Assembly (NCBI RefSeq): GCF_027744825.2
Contig: NC_071348.1
Span: 20,555,563-20,619,562, forward strand
DNA length: 64,000 nucleotides
Reading direction: 5' to 3'
DNA from: Synchiropus splendidus
Lineage: Eukaryota > Chordata > Actinopteri > Syngnathiformes > Callionymidae
Below are positions 1 through 13,900 of this stretch, piece after piece. The notes beneath the pieces were generated by a model that had not been told where the DNA came from, searched no databases, and saw nothing but the letters and a program-made list of their open reading frames with translations. Position numbers and translations under genes: made by a program. How positions within the stretch are numbered: the first letter of the stretch is position 1; every line of letters starts with the position of its first letter.

Positions 1-2820
1 AACGCCAAACGAAAAAATGTTGATAACAATCGAAAAACACTTCAGACAGCTTAGATTTGATGTGCAACTACTAGAAAGAACCTTTCTGCTATTGTGGGAG
101 GTCAAAATTTCATGGTCTGAAGCTTCCCTGGAAAGTTATGGGACAATGCAGAAAACGCATTTTCATCCTGAGATAAGGTCGATTCCGGAACGGCAAACAT
201 AAAAATGTTGATAACTTTCGAAAAACACTTCAGACAGCTTAGATTTGATGTGCAACTACTAGAAAGACCCTTTCTGCTATAGTGGGAGGTTAAAATTTCA
301 TGTTCAGAAGCTTCCATGCAAAGTTATGGCACAATGCAGACAACGCGTTTTCAGCCTGAGATAAAGTCGATTCTGGAACGCCAAACATAAAAATGTTGAT
401 AATTTCCGAAAAACACTTCAGACAGCTTAGATTTGATGTGCAACTACTAGAAAGACCCTTTCTGCTATAGTGGGACGTGAAAATCTCATGTTCTGAAGCT
501 TCCCTGCAAAGTTATGCCACAATGCAGAAAACCCGTTTTCAGCTTGAGATAAGGTGGGTTCCGGAACGCCAAACATAAAAATGTTGATAACTTTCGAAAA
601 ACACTTCAGACAGCTTAGATTTGATGTGCTAATACTAGAAAGACCCTTCCTGCTATAGTGGGACGTGAAAATTTCATGTTCTGAATCTTCCCTGCAAAGT
701 TATGGAACAATGCAGAAAACGATTTTTCATCCTGAGAAAAGGTCGATTCCGGAACGCCAAACATAAAAATGTTGATAACTTTCGAAAAACACTTCAGACA
801 GCTTAGATTTGATGTGCAACTACTAGAAAGACCCTTTCTGCTATAGTGGGACGTGAAAATTTCATGTTCTGAAGCTTCCCTGCAAAGTTGTGGCACAATG
901 CAGAAAACGCGTTTTCAGCCTGAGATAAGGTCGATTCTGGAACGCGAAACATAAAAATGTTGATAACTTTCAAAAAACACTTCAGACAGCTTAGATTTGA
1001 TGTGCAACTACTAGAAAGACCCTTTCTGCTGTAGTGGGAGGTGAACATTTCACGTTCTGAAGCTTCCATGCAAAGTTATGGCACAATGCAGACAACCCGT
1101 TTTCAGCCTGAGATAAGGTAGATTCCGGAACGCCAAACATAAAAATGTTGATAACTTTGGAAAAACACATCAGACATCTTAGATTTGATGTGCAACTACT
1201 AGAAAGACCCTTTCTGCAATAGTGGGAGGTTAAAATTTCATGTTCGGAAGCTTCCATGCAAAGTTATGGCACAATGCAGACAACGCGTTTTCAGCCTGAG
1301 ATAGGGTCGATTCTGGAACGCCAAACATAAAAATGTTGATAACTTCCGAAAAACACTTCAGACAGCCTAGATTTCATTTGCAACTACTAGAAAGACCCTT
1401 TCTGCTATACTGGGAGGAGAACATTTCATGTTCTGAAGCCTCCCTGCAAAGTTATGGCACAATGCAGAAAACGCGTTTTCAGTTTGAGATAAGGTGGGTT
1501 CCGGAACGCCAAACATAAAAATGTTGATAACTTCCGAAAAACACTTCAGACAGCTTAGATTTGATGTGCAACTACTAGAAAGACCCTTTTTGCTATAGTG
1601 GGACGTGAAAATTTCATGTTCTGAATCTTCCCTGCAAAGTTATGGGACAATACAGAAAACGATTTTTCATCCTGTGATAAGGTCGATTCCGGAACGCCAA
1701 ACATAAAAATGTTGATAACTTTCGAAAAACACTTCAGACAGCTAAGATTTGATGTGCAACTACTAGAAAGACCCTTTCTGCTATAGTGGGACGTGAAAAT
1801 TTCGTGTTCTGAAGCTTCCCTGCAAAGTTATGGCACAATGCAGACAACGCGTTTTCAGTCTGAGATAAGGTCGATTCTGGAACGCCAAAAATAAAAATGT
1901 TGATAACTTCCGAAAAACACTTCAGACAGCTTAGATTTGATGTGCAACTACTAGAAAGACCCTTTCTGCTATAGTGGGACGTGAAAATTTCATGTTCTGA
2001 AGCTTCCCTGCAAAGTTATGGCACAATGCAGAAAACGCGTTTTCAGGCTGAGATAAGGTCGATTCTGGAACGCCAAACATAAAAATGTTGATAACTTTCG
2101 AAAAACACTTCAGACAGCTGAGATTTGATGTGCAACTACTAGAAAGACCCTTTCTGCTATTGTGGGAGGTGAACATTTCATGTTTTGAAGCTTCCCTGCA
2201 AAGTCATGGCAGAATGCAGAAAACGCGTTTTCAGCCTGAGATAATGTCGATTCAGGAACACCAAACATAAAAATGTTGATAACTTTGGAAAAACACTTCA
2301 GACAGCTTAGATTTGATGTGCAACTACTAGAAAGACCATTTCTGCTATAGTGGGTGGTGTAAATTTCAAGTTCTGAAACTTCCCTGCAAAGTTAGGGCAC
2401 AATGCAGAAAACGCGTTTTCAGCCTGAGATAAGGTCGATTCCGGTACGCCAAACATAAAAATGTTGATAACTTTGGGAAAACACCTCAGACTCCTTAGAT
2501 TTGATGTGCAACTACTAGAAAGACCCTTTCTGATATAGTGGGTGATGAAAATTCGATGTTCTGAAGCTTTCCTCCAAAGTTATGGCACAATGCGTAAAAC
2601 GCGTTTTCAGCCTGAGATAAGGTCGATTCCGGAACGCGAAACAAAAAAATGTTGATAACTTTGGATAAACACTTCAGACAGCTTAGATTTGATGTGCAAC
2701 TACTAGAATGACCCTTTCTGCTATAGTGGGATGTGAAAATTTCATGTTCCGAAGCTTCCCGGCAAAGTTATGGCACAATTCCGAAAACGCGTTTTCAGCC
2801 TGAGATACGGTGGGTTCCGA
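1..2820. repeat. Higher-order repeat H15, copy 1 (15 monomers, 2,820 bp)
   Basis: Positions 1 to about 1843 recur at 2821 to about 4663, an offset of exactly 15 x 188. Within the unit, distinctive monomers mark position. One carries GGGTGGTGTAAATTTCAAG at 2352, one has AACGATTTTTCAT near 720, and one has GTTTTGAAGC near 2182. Lineage-diagnostic bases of this copy are TATGGAACAA near 691, GAGAAAAGG near 736 and GATAGGGTCG near 1300. The same states recur in 26210-28480, so those two copies share a recent ancestor. Confidence 0.9.
2031..2044. repeat. Exemplar of the conserved 14-bp palindrome GAAAACGCGTTTTC
   Basis: This is a perfect two-fold symmetric site present, intact or with a few changes, in most monomers (consensus 160-173). 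Its core is ACGCGT, the MluI site. With flanking bases it extends to an imperfect 20-base dyad, GCAGAAAACGCGTTTTCAGC. Recurrent variants include GTAAAACGCG, GACAACGCG, AAACACGTTTT and AACGATTTTTCAT. A short symmetric site repeated every nucleosome length could be a protein-binding or cruciform-prone element, but no binder can be named from sequence. Confidence 0.85.
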
Positions 2821-4663
2821 AACGCCAAACGAAAAAATGTTGATAACAATCGAAAAACACTTCAGACAGCTTAGATTTGATGTGCAACTACTAGAAAGAA
2901 CCTTTCTGCTATTGTGGGAGGTCAAAATTTCATGGTCTGAAGCTTCCCTGGAAAGTTATGGGACAATGCAGAAAACGCATTTTCATCCTGAGATAAGGTC
3001 GATTCCGGAACGGCAAACATAAAAATGTTGATAACTTTCGAAAAACACTTCAGACAGCTTAGATTTGATGTGCAACTACTAGAAAGACCCTTTCTGCTAT
3101 AGTGGGAGGTTAAAATTTCATGTTCAGAAGCTTCCATGCAAAGTTATGGCACAATGCAGACAACGCGTTTTCAGCCTGAGATAAAGTCGATTCTGGAACG
3201 CCAAACATAAAAATGTTGATAATTTCCGAAAAACACTTCAGACAGCTTAGATTTGATGTGCAACTACTAGAAAGACCCTTTCTGCTATAGTGGGACGTGA
3301 AAATCTCATGTTCTGAAGCTTCCCTGCAAAGTTATGCCACAATGCAGAAAACCCGTTTTCAGCTTGAGATAAGGTGGGTTCCGGAACGCCAAACATAAAA
3401 ATGTTGATAACTTTCGAAAAACACTTCAGACAGCTTAGATTTGATGTGCTAATACTAGAAAGACCCTTCCTGCTATAGTGGGACGTGAAAATTTCATGTT
3501 CTGAATCTTCCCTGCAAAGTTATGGGACAATGCAGAAAACGATTTTTCATCCTGAGATAAGGTCGATTCCGGAACGCCAAACATAAAAATGTTGATAACT
3601 TTCGAAAAACACTTCAGACAGCTTAGATTTGATGTGCAACTACTAGAAAGACCCTTTCTGCTATAGTGGGACGTGAAAATTTCATGTTCTGAAGCTTCCC
3701 TGCAAAGTTGTGGCACAATGCAGAAAACGCGTTTTCAGCCTGAGATAAGGTCGATTCTGGAACGCGAAACATAAAAATGTTGATAACTTTCAAAAAACAC
3801 TTCAGACAGCTTAGATTTGATGTGCAACTACTAGAAAGACCCTTTCTGCTGTAGTGGGAGGTGAACATTTCACGTTCTGAAGCTTCCATGCAAAGTTATG
3901 GCACAATGCAGACAACCCGTTTTCAGCCTGAGATAAGGTAGATTCCGGAACGCCAAACATAAAAATGTTGATAACTTTGGAAAAACACATCAGACATCTT
4001 AGATTTGATGTGCAACTACTAGAAAGACCCTTTCTGCAATAGTGGGAGGTTAAAATTTCATGTTCGGAAGCTTCCATGCAAAGTTATGGCACAATGCAGA
4101 CAACGCGTTTTCAGCCTGAGATAAGGTCGATTCTGGAACGCCAAACATAAAAATGTTGATAACTTCCGAAAAACACTTCAGACAGCCTAGATTTTATTTG
4201 CAACTACTAGAAAGACCCTTTCTGCTATACTGGGAGGAGAACATTTCATGTTCTGAAGCCTCCCTGCAAAGTTATGGCACAATGCAGAAAACGCGTTTTC
4301 AGTTTGAGATAAGGTGGGTTCCGGAACGCCAAACATAAAAATGTTCATAACTTTCGAAAAACACTTCAGACAGCTTAGATTTGATGTGCAACTACTAGAA
4401 AGACCCTTTTTGCTATAGTGGGACGTGAAAATTTCATGTTCTGAATCTTCCCTGCAAAGTTATGGGACAATGCAGAAAACGATTTTTCATCCTGTGATAA
4501 GGTCGATTCCGGAACGCCAAACATAAAAATGTTGATAACTTTCGAAAAACACTTCAGACAGCTAAGATTTGATGTGCAACTACTAGAAAGACCCTTTCTG
4601 CTATAGTGGGACGTGAAAATTTCGTGTTCTGAAGCTTCCCTGCAAAGTTATGGCACAATGCAG
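2821..4663. repeat. H15 partial copy 2 (about 9.8 monomers)
   Basis: It matches 1-1843 with scattered single-base differences (TATGGGACAA near 3511, GAGATAAGG near 3556, TTTTATTTGC near 4192). It then leaves the H15 pattern at about 4664, where copy 1 reads CAGACAACGCG and this copy reads CAGAAAACACG. Its near-identical partner is 30331-32173 (offset 27,510). Confidence 0.88.
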
Positions 4664-5798
4664 AAAACACGTTTTCAGCCTGAGATAAGGTGGGTTCCGG
4701 AACGCCAAACGTAAAAATGTTGATCACTTTGGAACAACACTTCAGACAGCTTAGATTTGATGGGCAACTACTAGAAAGACCCTTTCTGGTATAGTGGGAG
4801 GTGAAAATTTCATGTTCGGAAGCTTCCATGCAAAGTTATTGCACAATGCAGACAACGCGTTTTCAGTCTGAGATAAGGTCGATTCTGGAACGCCAAAAAT
4901 AAGAATGTTTATAACTTCCGAAAAACACTTCAGACAGCTTAGATTTGATGTGCAACTACTAGAAAGACCCTTTCTGCTATAGTGGGAGGTGAACATTTCA
5001 TGTTCTGAAGCCTCCATGCTAAGTTATGGCACAATGCAGAAAACGCGTTTTCAGCTTGAGATAACGTGGGTTCCGGAACGCCAAACGTAAAAATGTTGAT
5101 CACTTTGGAACAGCACTTCAGACAGCTTAGATTTGATGTGCAACTACTAGAAAGACCCTTTCTGCTATAGTGGGAGGTGAAAATTTCATGTTCGGAAGCT
5201 TCCATGCAAAGTTATGGCACAATGCAGACAACGCGTTTTCAGTCTGAGATAAGGTCGATTCTGGAACGCCAAACATAAAAATGTTGATAACTTTCGAAAA
5301 ACACTTCAGACAGCTTAGATTTGATGTGCAACTACTAGAAACACCCTTTCTGCTATAGTGGGACGTGAAAATTTCATGTTCTGAAGCTTCCCTGTAAAGT
5401 TATGGCACAATGCAGAAAACGCATTTTCAGCCTGAGATAAGGTCGATTCAGGAACGCCAAACATAAAAATGTTGATAACTTTGGAAAAACACTTCAGACA
5501 GCTTAGAATTGATGTGCAACTACGAGAAAGACCCTTTCTGCTACAGTGGGAGGTGAAAATTTCATGTTCTGAAGATCCCCTGCAAAGTTAAGGCAGAATG
5601 CGTAAATCGCGTTTTCAGCCTGAGATAAGGTCGATTCCGGAACGCCAAACATAAAAATGTTGATAACTTTGGAAAAACACTTCAGACAGCTTATATTTGA
5701 TGTGCAACTACTACAAAGACCCTTTCTGCTATAGTGGGCGGTGAAAATTTCATGTTCTGAAGCTTCCCTGCAAAGTTATGCCACGATGCAGAAAAGGC

Positions 5799-5820
5799 TT
5801 TTCAATAAGGTGCGATCCGG
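5799..5820. repeat. Seven-base-deletion monomer variant (1 of 5)
   Basis: TTTTCAATAAGGTGCGATCC replaces the usual TTTTCAGCCTGAGATAAGG plus TCGATTCC, a net loss of 7 bases. The palindrome just upstream is also shortened (AAAAGGCTTTT). The next monomer carries GATTTGTTGTGCAAC. Confidence 0.85.
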
Positions 5821-8800
5821 AACGCCAAACATAAAAATGTTGATAACTTTCGAAAAACACTTCAGACAGCATAGATTTGTTGTGCAACTACTAGAAAGAC
5901 CCTTTCTGCTATAGTGAGATGTGAAAATTTCATATTCTGCAGTTTTCCTGCAAAGTGATGGCACAATGCAGAAAACGCGTTTTCAGCCTGAGATAAGGTT
6001 GATTCCGGAACGCCAAACATAAGAATGTTGATAACTTTGGAAAAACACTTCAGACAGCATAGATTTGATGTGCAACTACTAGAAAGACTCTATATGCTAT
6101 TGTGGGAGCTGAAAATTTCATGTACTGATGCATCAATGCAAAGTTATGGCACAATGCAGAAAAAGCGTTTTCAGCCTGAGATAAGGTTGATTCCGGAACG
6201 CCAAACATAAAAATGTTGATAACTTTGGAATGACACTTCAGACAGCATAGATTTGATGTGCAACTACCAGAAAGACCCTTTCTACAATAGCGGCTCGTGA
6301 AAATTTCATGTTCTGAGGCTTCCCTGCAAAGTTATGGCACAATGCAGAAAACACGTTTTCAGACTGAGATAAGGTGGGTTCCAGAAAGGCAAACATAAAA
6401 ATGTTGATAACTTTGGAAAAACATTTCAGACAGCTTAGATTTGATCAGCAACTACTAGAAAGACCCTTTCTGCTATAGTGGGAGGTGAAAATTTCATGTT
6501 CTGAAGCCTTATGCAAAGTAATGGCACAATGCGTAAAACGCGTTTTCAGCCTGAGATAAGGTCGATTCCGGAACGCCAAACATGAAAATGTTGATAACTT
6601 TGGAAAAACACTTCAGACAGCTTAGATTTGATGTGCAACTACAAGACAGACCCTTTCTGCTATAGTGGGATGTGAAAATTTCATTTTCTGAAGTTTCCCT
6701 GCAAAGTTATGGCACAATGCGTAAAACGCGTTTTCAGCCTGACATAAGGTCGATTCCGGAACGCGAAACATAAAAAAGTTGATAACTTTTGAAATACACT
6801 TCAGACAGCTTAGATTTGATGTGCAACTACTAGAAAGACCCTTTCTGCTATAGTGGGATGTTCAAATTTCATGTTCTGAAGCTTCCCTGCAAAGTTATGG
6901 CACCATCCGTAGAACGCGTTTTCAGCCTGAGATCAGGTCGATTCCGGAACGCCAAACTTAAAAGTGTTGATAACTTTGAAAAGACACTTCACACAGTTTA
7001 GATTTGATGTGCAACTACTAGAAAGACCCTTTCTGCTATAGTGGGATGTGAAAATTTCATGTTCTGAAGCTTCCCTGCAAAGTTATGGCACCATGCGTGA
7101 AACACGTTTTCAGCTTGAGATAAGGTCGATTCCGGAACGCCAAACATTAAAATGTTGATAACTATGGAAAAACACTTCAGACAGCTTAGATTTGATGTAC
7201 AACTACTAGAAAGACCCTTTCTGCTACTGCGCAAGTTTAAAATTTCATGTTCTGAAGCTTCCCTGCAAAGTTATGGCACAATGCGGAAAACGCGTTTTCA
7301 GCCTGAGATAAGGTCGATACCGGTACGCCAAACATAAAAATGTTGATAACTTTGGGAAAACACCTCAGACTGCTTAGATTTGATGTGCAACTACTAGAAA
7401 GACCCTTTCTGATATAGTGGGTGGTGAAAATTCGATGTTCTGAAGATTCCCTCCAAAGTTATGGCACAATGCAGAAAACGCGTTTTCAGCCTGAGATAAG
7501 GTCGATTCCGGAACGCCAAACATTAAAATGTTGATAACTATGGAAAAACACTTCAGACAGCTTAGATTTGATGTAAAACTACGAGAAAGACCCTTTCCGC
7601 TATTGCGCAAGTTTAAAATTTCATGTTCTGAAGCTTCCCTGCAAAGTTATGGCACAATGCGTAAAACACGTTTTCAGCCTGAGATAAGGTCGATTCCGGA
7701 ACGCCAAATATAAAAATGTTGATAACTTTGGATAAACACTTCAGGCGGCTTAGCTTTGATGTGCAACTACTAGAAAGACCCTTTCTGCTATAGTGGGATG
7801 TGAAAATTTCATGTTCTGAAGCTTCCCTGCAAAGGTATGGCACCATGCGTAGAACGCGTTTTCAGCCTGAGATAAGGTCGATTCCGGAACGCGAAACATA
7901 AAAAAGTTGATAACTTTCGAAAAACACTTCAGACAGCTTAGATTTGATGAGCAAGTCGGAGAAAGACCCTTTCTGCTTTAGTGGGATATGAAAATTACAT
8001 GTTCTGAAGATTCCCAGCAAAGTTATGGCACAATGCAGAAAACGCGGTTTCAGCCTGTGATAAGGTCGATTCCAAAACGCGAAAAATAAAAATGGTGATA
8101 ACTTTGGAAAAATACTTTCGACGGCTTAGATTTGATGTGCAACTACTAGAAAGACCCTTTCTGCTATAGTGGGAGACGAAAATTTCATGTTCTGAAAATT
8201 CCCTGCAAAGTTATGGCACAATGAAGAAAACGCGTATTCAGCCTGAGATAAGATCGATTTCGGAACGCCAAACATAAAAATGTTTATAACTTTGGAAAAA
8301 CACTTCAGACAGCTTAGATTTGATGTGCAACTACTAGAGAGACCCTTTATGCTATACTGGGAGGTGAAAATTTCATGTTCTGAAGTTTCCCTGCAAAGTT
8401 ATGGCACAATGCAGGAAACGCGTTTTCAGCCTCAGATAGGGTTGATTCCGGAACGCCAAACATAAAAATGTTGATAACTTTGGAAAAACACTTCAGACAG
8501 CTTAGATTTGATGTGCAACTACTAGAAAGATCCTTTCTGCTATAGTGGGAGGTGAAAATTTCATATTCTGCAGCTTTCCTGCAAAGTCATGGCACAATGC
8601 AGAAAACGCGTTTTCAGCCTGAGATAAGGTGGGTGCCAGAACGCCAAACATAAAAATGTTGAGAACTTTGTAAAAACACTTCAGACAGCTTAGATTGGAT
8701 GTGCAACTACTCGAAAGACCCTTTCTGCTATAGTGGGAGATGAAAATTTCATGTTCTGAAAATTCCCTGCAAAGTTATGGCACAATGAAGAAAATGCGTA

Positions 8801-11800
8801 TTCAGCCTGAGATAAGATTGATTTCGGAACGCCAAACATAAAAGTGTTGATAACTTTGAAAAGACACTTCAGACAGCTTAGAGTTGATGTGCAACTACTA
8901 GAAAGACCCTTTATGATATAGTGGGTGGTGAAAATTCGATGTTCTGAAGCTTCCCTCCAAAGTTATGGCACAATGCGTAAAACGCGTTTTCAGCCTGAGA
9001 TAAGGTCAATTCTGGAACGCCAAACATAAAAATGTTGATAACTTCGGAAAGCCACTTCAGACAGCTTAGATTTGATGTGCAACTACTAGAAAGAGCCTTT
9101 CTACTATAGCGGCAAGTGAATATTTCATATTCTGTGGCATCCCTGCAAAGTTATGGCACAATGCAAAAAACACGTTTTCAGACTGAGATAAGGTGGGTTC
9201 CAGAACGCCAAACACAAAAATGTTGATAACTTTGGAAAAACATTTCAGACAGCTTAGATTTGATGTGCAACTACTAGAAAGATCCTTTCAGCCATTGTGG
9301 GAGGTGAAAATTCGATGTTCTGAAGCTTCACTGCAAAGTTATGGCACCATGCGTAAAACGCGTTTTCAGCCTGAGATAAGGTTGATTCCGGAACGCCAAA
9401 CATAAAAGTGTTGATAACTTTGAAAAAACACTTCAGACAGCTTAGATTTGAAGTGCAACTACTAGAAAGACCCTTTCTACTATAGCGGGAGGTGAAAATT
9501 TCATGTTCTGAGGCTTCCCGGCAAAGTTACGGCACAAAGCAGAAAACACATTTTCATACTGAGATAAGGTCGATTCCACAACGCCAAACATAAAAATGTT
9601 GATAACTTTGGAAAAACACTTCAGACAGCTTAGATTTGATTTGCAACTACTAGAAAAACCCTTTCTGCTATAGTGGGAGGTGAAATTTTCATTTTCTGAA
9701 TCTTCCCTGCAAAGTTATGGCACAAAGCGTAAAAAGCGTTTTCAGCCTGTGATAAGGTCGATTCCGGAACGCCAAACATAAAAATGTTGATAACTTTGGA
9801 AAAACACTTCAGACAGCTTAGATTTGATGTGCAACTACGAGAAGGACCCTTTCTGCGATAGGGGGGACGTGAAAATTTCATGTTCTGATGCTTCCCTTGA
9901 AAGTTATGGGACAATGCAGAAAACGATTTTTCATCCTGAGATAAGGTCGATTCCGGAACGCCAAACATATAAATGTTGATAACTTTGGAAAAACACTTCA
10001 GACAGCTTAGATTTGATGTGCAACTACTAGAAAGACCCTTTCTGCTATAGTGGGAGGTGAATATTTCATGTTCTGAAGCTTCCCTGAGAAGTTATGGCAC
10101 AATGCAGAAAACGCGTTTTCAGCCTGAGATAAGGTCGATTCTGTAACGCCAAACATAAAAATGTTGATAACTTTCGAAAAACACTTCAGACAGCTTAGAT
10201 TTGATGTGCAGCTACTAGAAAGACCCTTTCTGCTTTAGTGGCAGGTTAAAATTTCATGTTCGGAAGCTTCCATGCAAAGTTATGGCACAATGCAGACCAC
10301 GCGTTTTCAGTCTGAGATAAGGTCGATTCTGGAACGCCAAACATAAAAATGTTGCTAACTTTCGAAAAACACTTCAGACAGCTTAGATTTGATGTGCAAC
10401 TACTAGAAAGACCCTTTCTGCTATAGTTTGACGTGAACATTTCATGTTCGGAAGCTTCCATGCAAAGTTATGGCACAATGCAGAAAACGCGTTTTCAGAC
10501 TGAAAAAAGGTGGGTTCCGGAACGCCAAACATAAAAATGTTCATAACTTTGGAAAAAACATTTCAGACAGCTTAGATTTGATGTGCAACTACTAGAAAGA
10601 CCCTTTCTGCAACAGTGGGAGGTTAAAATTTCATGTTCTGAAGCTTCCCTGCAAAGTTATGGCACAATGCAGAAAACGCGTTTTCAGCCTGAGATAAGAT
10701 GTTTTCCGGAACGCCAAAAATGAAAATGTTGATAACTTTGGAAAAACACTTCAGACAGCTTAGATTTGATGTGCAACTACTAGAAAGACCCTTTCTGCTA
10801 TAGTGGGAGGTGACAATTTCATTTTTGAAGCTTTCCTGCAAAGTTATGGCACAATGCAGAAAACGCGTTTTCAGCCTGAGATAAGGTGGGTTCCGGAACG
10901 CCAAACATAAAAATGTTGATAACTTTGGCAAAACACATCAGACAGCTTATATTTGATGTGCAACTACTAGAAAGACCCTTTCTGCTGTAGTGGGCGGTGA
11001 AACTTTCATGTTCTGAAGCTTTCCTTCAGAGTTATGGCACAATGCAGAAAATGCGTTTTCAGTCTGAGATAAGGTTGATTCCGGAACGCCAAACATAAAA
11101 ATGTTGATAACTTTGGAAAAACACTTCAGACAGCTTGGATTTGATGTGCAACTACTACAAGGACCCTGTCTGTCATAGTGGGAGTTGAAAATTTCATGTT
11201 CTGAAGCTTCCCTCGAAAGTTATGGCACAATGCAGAAAACGCATTTTCATCCTGAGATTAGGTTGATTCCGGAACGCCAAACATAGAAATGTTGATAACT
11301 TTCGAAAAACACTTCAGACAGATTAGATTTGATGTGCAACTACTAGAAATACCCTTTCTGCTCTAGTGGGACGTGAAAATTTCATGTTCTAAAGCTTCCC
11401 TGCAAAGTTATGGCACAATGCAGAAAACGCGTTTTCAGCCTGAGAAAAGGTCGATTCCGGAACGCCAAACATAAGAATGTTGATAACTTTGGAAAAACAC
11501 TTCAAACAGCTTAGATTTGATGTGCAACTACTAGAAAGACCCTTTCTGCTATAGTGGGAGGTGAAAATTTCATGTTCTGAAGCTTCCCTGCAAAGTTATG
11601 GCACAATGCAGAAAATGCGTTTTCAGCCGGAGATAAGGTGGGTTCCACAACGCCAAACATAAAAATGTTGATAACTTTGGAAATACACTTCAGACAGCTT
11701 AGATTTGATGTGCAACTACTAGAAAGACCCTTTCTGCTATAGTTGGAGGTGAAAATTTCATGTTCTGAAGTTTCCATGCAAAGTTATGGCACAATGCAGA

Positions 11801-13900
11801 AAACACGTTTTCAGTCTGAGATAAGGTCGATTCCGGAAAGCCAAACATAAAAATGTTGATAACTTTGGAAAAACACTTCAGACAGCTTAGATTTGATGTG
11901 CAACTGCTGGAAAGAGACTTTCTGCTATAGTGGAAGTTCAAATTTCATGTTCTGAAGCTTCCCTGCAAAGTTATGGCACATTGCAGAAAACGCGTTTTCA
12001 GCCTGAGATAAGGTCGATTCAGGAACGCCAAACATAAAAATGTTGAAAACTTTGGAAAAACACTTCAGACAACTTAGATTTGATATGCAACTACTAGAAA
12101 TACCCTTTCTGCTATAGTGGGATGAGAAAATTTCATGTTCTGAAGTCTCCCTGCAAAGTTATGGCACAATGCAGAAAACGCGTTTTCAGCCTGAGATAAG
12201 GTGGGTTCCAGAACGCCAAACATAAAAATGTTGATAACTTTGGAAAAACACTTCAGACAGCTTAGATTTGATGCGCAACTACTAGAAAGACCCTTTCTGC
12301 TGAAGTGGGAGGTGAAAATTTCATGTTCTAAAGCTTCCCTGCAAAGTTATGGCGCAATGCAGAAAACGCGTTTTAAGCGTGAGATAAGGCGAGTTCCGGA
12401 ACGCCAAACATAAAAATGTTGATAACTTTGGAACAACTCATCAGACAGCTAAGATTTGATATGCAACTACTAGAAAGACCCTTTCTGCTATAGTTGGAGG
12501 TGAAAATTTCATGTTCTAAAGCTTCATTGCGAAGTTATGGCACAATGCAGAAAACGCGTTTTCAGCCTGAGATAAGGTGGATACCAGAACGCCAAACATA
12601 AAAATGTTGATAACTTTGGAAATACACTTCAGACAGCTTAGATTTGATGTGTAACTACTAGAAAGACCCTTTCTGCTATAGTGGGAGGTGAAAATTTCAT
12701 GTTCTGAGGCTTTCCTGCAAAGTTATGGTAACTTGCGTAAAACGCGTTTTCAGCCTGAGACAAGGTTGTTTCTGGAACGCCAAACATAAAAATGGTGATA
12801 ACTTTGGAAAAACACTTCAAACAGCTTAGATTTGACGTGCAACTACTAGAAAGACCCTTTCTGCTATAGTTGGAGGTGAAAATATCATGTTCTGAAGTTT
12901 CCCTGCAAAGTTATGGCACAATGCAGAAAACACGCTTCAGTCTGAGATAAGGTTGATTCCGGAACGCCAAACATAAGAATGTTGATAACTTTGGAAATAC
13001 ACTTCAGACAGCTTAGATTTGATTTGCAACTACTCGAAAGAACCTTTCTGATATAGTGGGAGGAGAAAATTTCATGTTCTGAAGTCTCCCTGCAAAGTTA
13101 TGGCACAATGCAGAAAACCCGTTTTCAGCCCGAGATAAGGTGGGTTCCAGAACGCTAAACATAAAAATGTAGATAACTTTGGAAAAACACTTCAGACAGC
13201 TTAGATTTGATGTGAAACTACTAGAAAGACCCTTTCTGCTATAGTGGGAGGTGAAAATATCATGTTCTGAAGCGTCCCTGCAAAGTTATGGCACAATGCA
13301 TAAAACGCGTTTTCAGCCTGAGATGACGTTGATTTCAGAACGCCAAACATAAAAATGTTGATAACTCAGGAAAAACTCTACAGACAGCTTAGATTTGATG
13401 TGCAACTACTAGAAAGCCACTTTCTGCTATAGTGGGAGGTGAAAATTTCATGTTCTGAAGCTTTCCTGCAAAGTTATGGCAAATTGCGTAAAACGCGTTT
13501 TCAGCCTGAGATAAGTTGTTTCTGGAACGCCAAACATAAAAATGGTGTTAACTTTGGAAAAACACTTCAAACAGCTTAGATTTGATGTGCAACTACTAGA
13601 AAGACCCTTTCTGCTACAGTGGGAGGTGAAAATTTCATGTTCTGAAGCATCCCTGCAAAGTTATGCCACAATGCAGGAAAAGCGTTTTCAGCCTGAGATA
13701 AGGTCGATTCCGGAACGCCAAACATAAAAATATTGATAACTTTGGAAAAACACTTGAGACAGCTTAGATTTGATGTGCAACTACTAGAAAGACCCTTTCT
13801 GCTATAGTGGGAGTTGAAAATTTCGTGTTCTGAAGCCTTCCTGCAAAGTTATGGCACAATGCGTAAAACGCGTTTTCAGCCTGAGATAAGGTTGATTCCG

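Noticed and set aside
580..620. CENP-B box in monomers reading ACTTTCGAAAAACACTTC
   Set aside because: TTCGAAAAACACTTC fits the first half of the CENP-B box pattern (TTCG, then A at the right spacing) but has CTTC where CGGG is required. No better match was seen on either strand.
803..1069. Recurrent 88-codon minus-strand frames and 61- to 70-codon plus-strand frames as a tandem gene family
   Set aside because: They occur once per monomer on both strands because stops fall at fixed sites in the 188-bp unit. Frames overlap their neighbours and break with ordinary indels, so they behave as by-products of the repeat.
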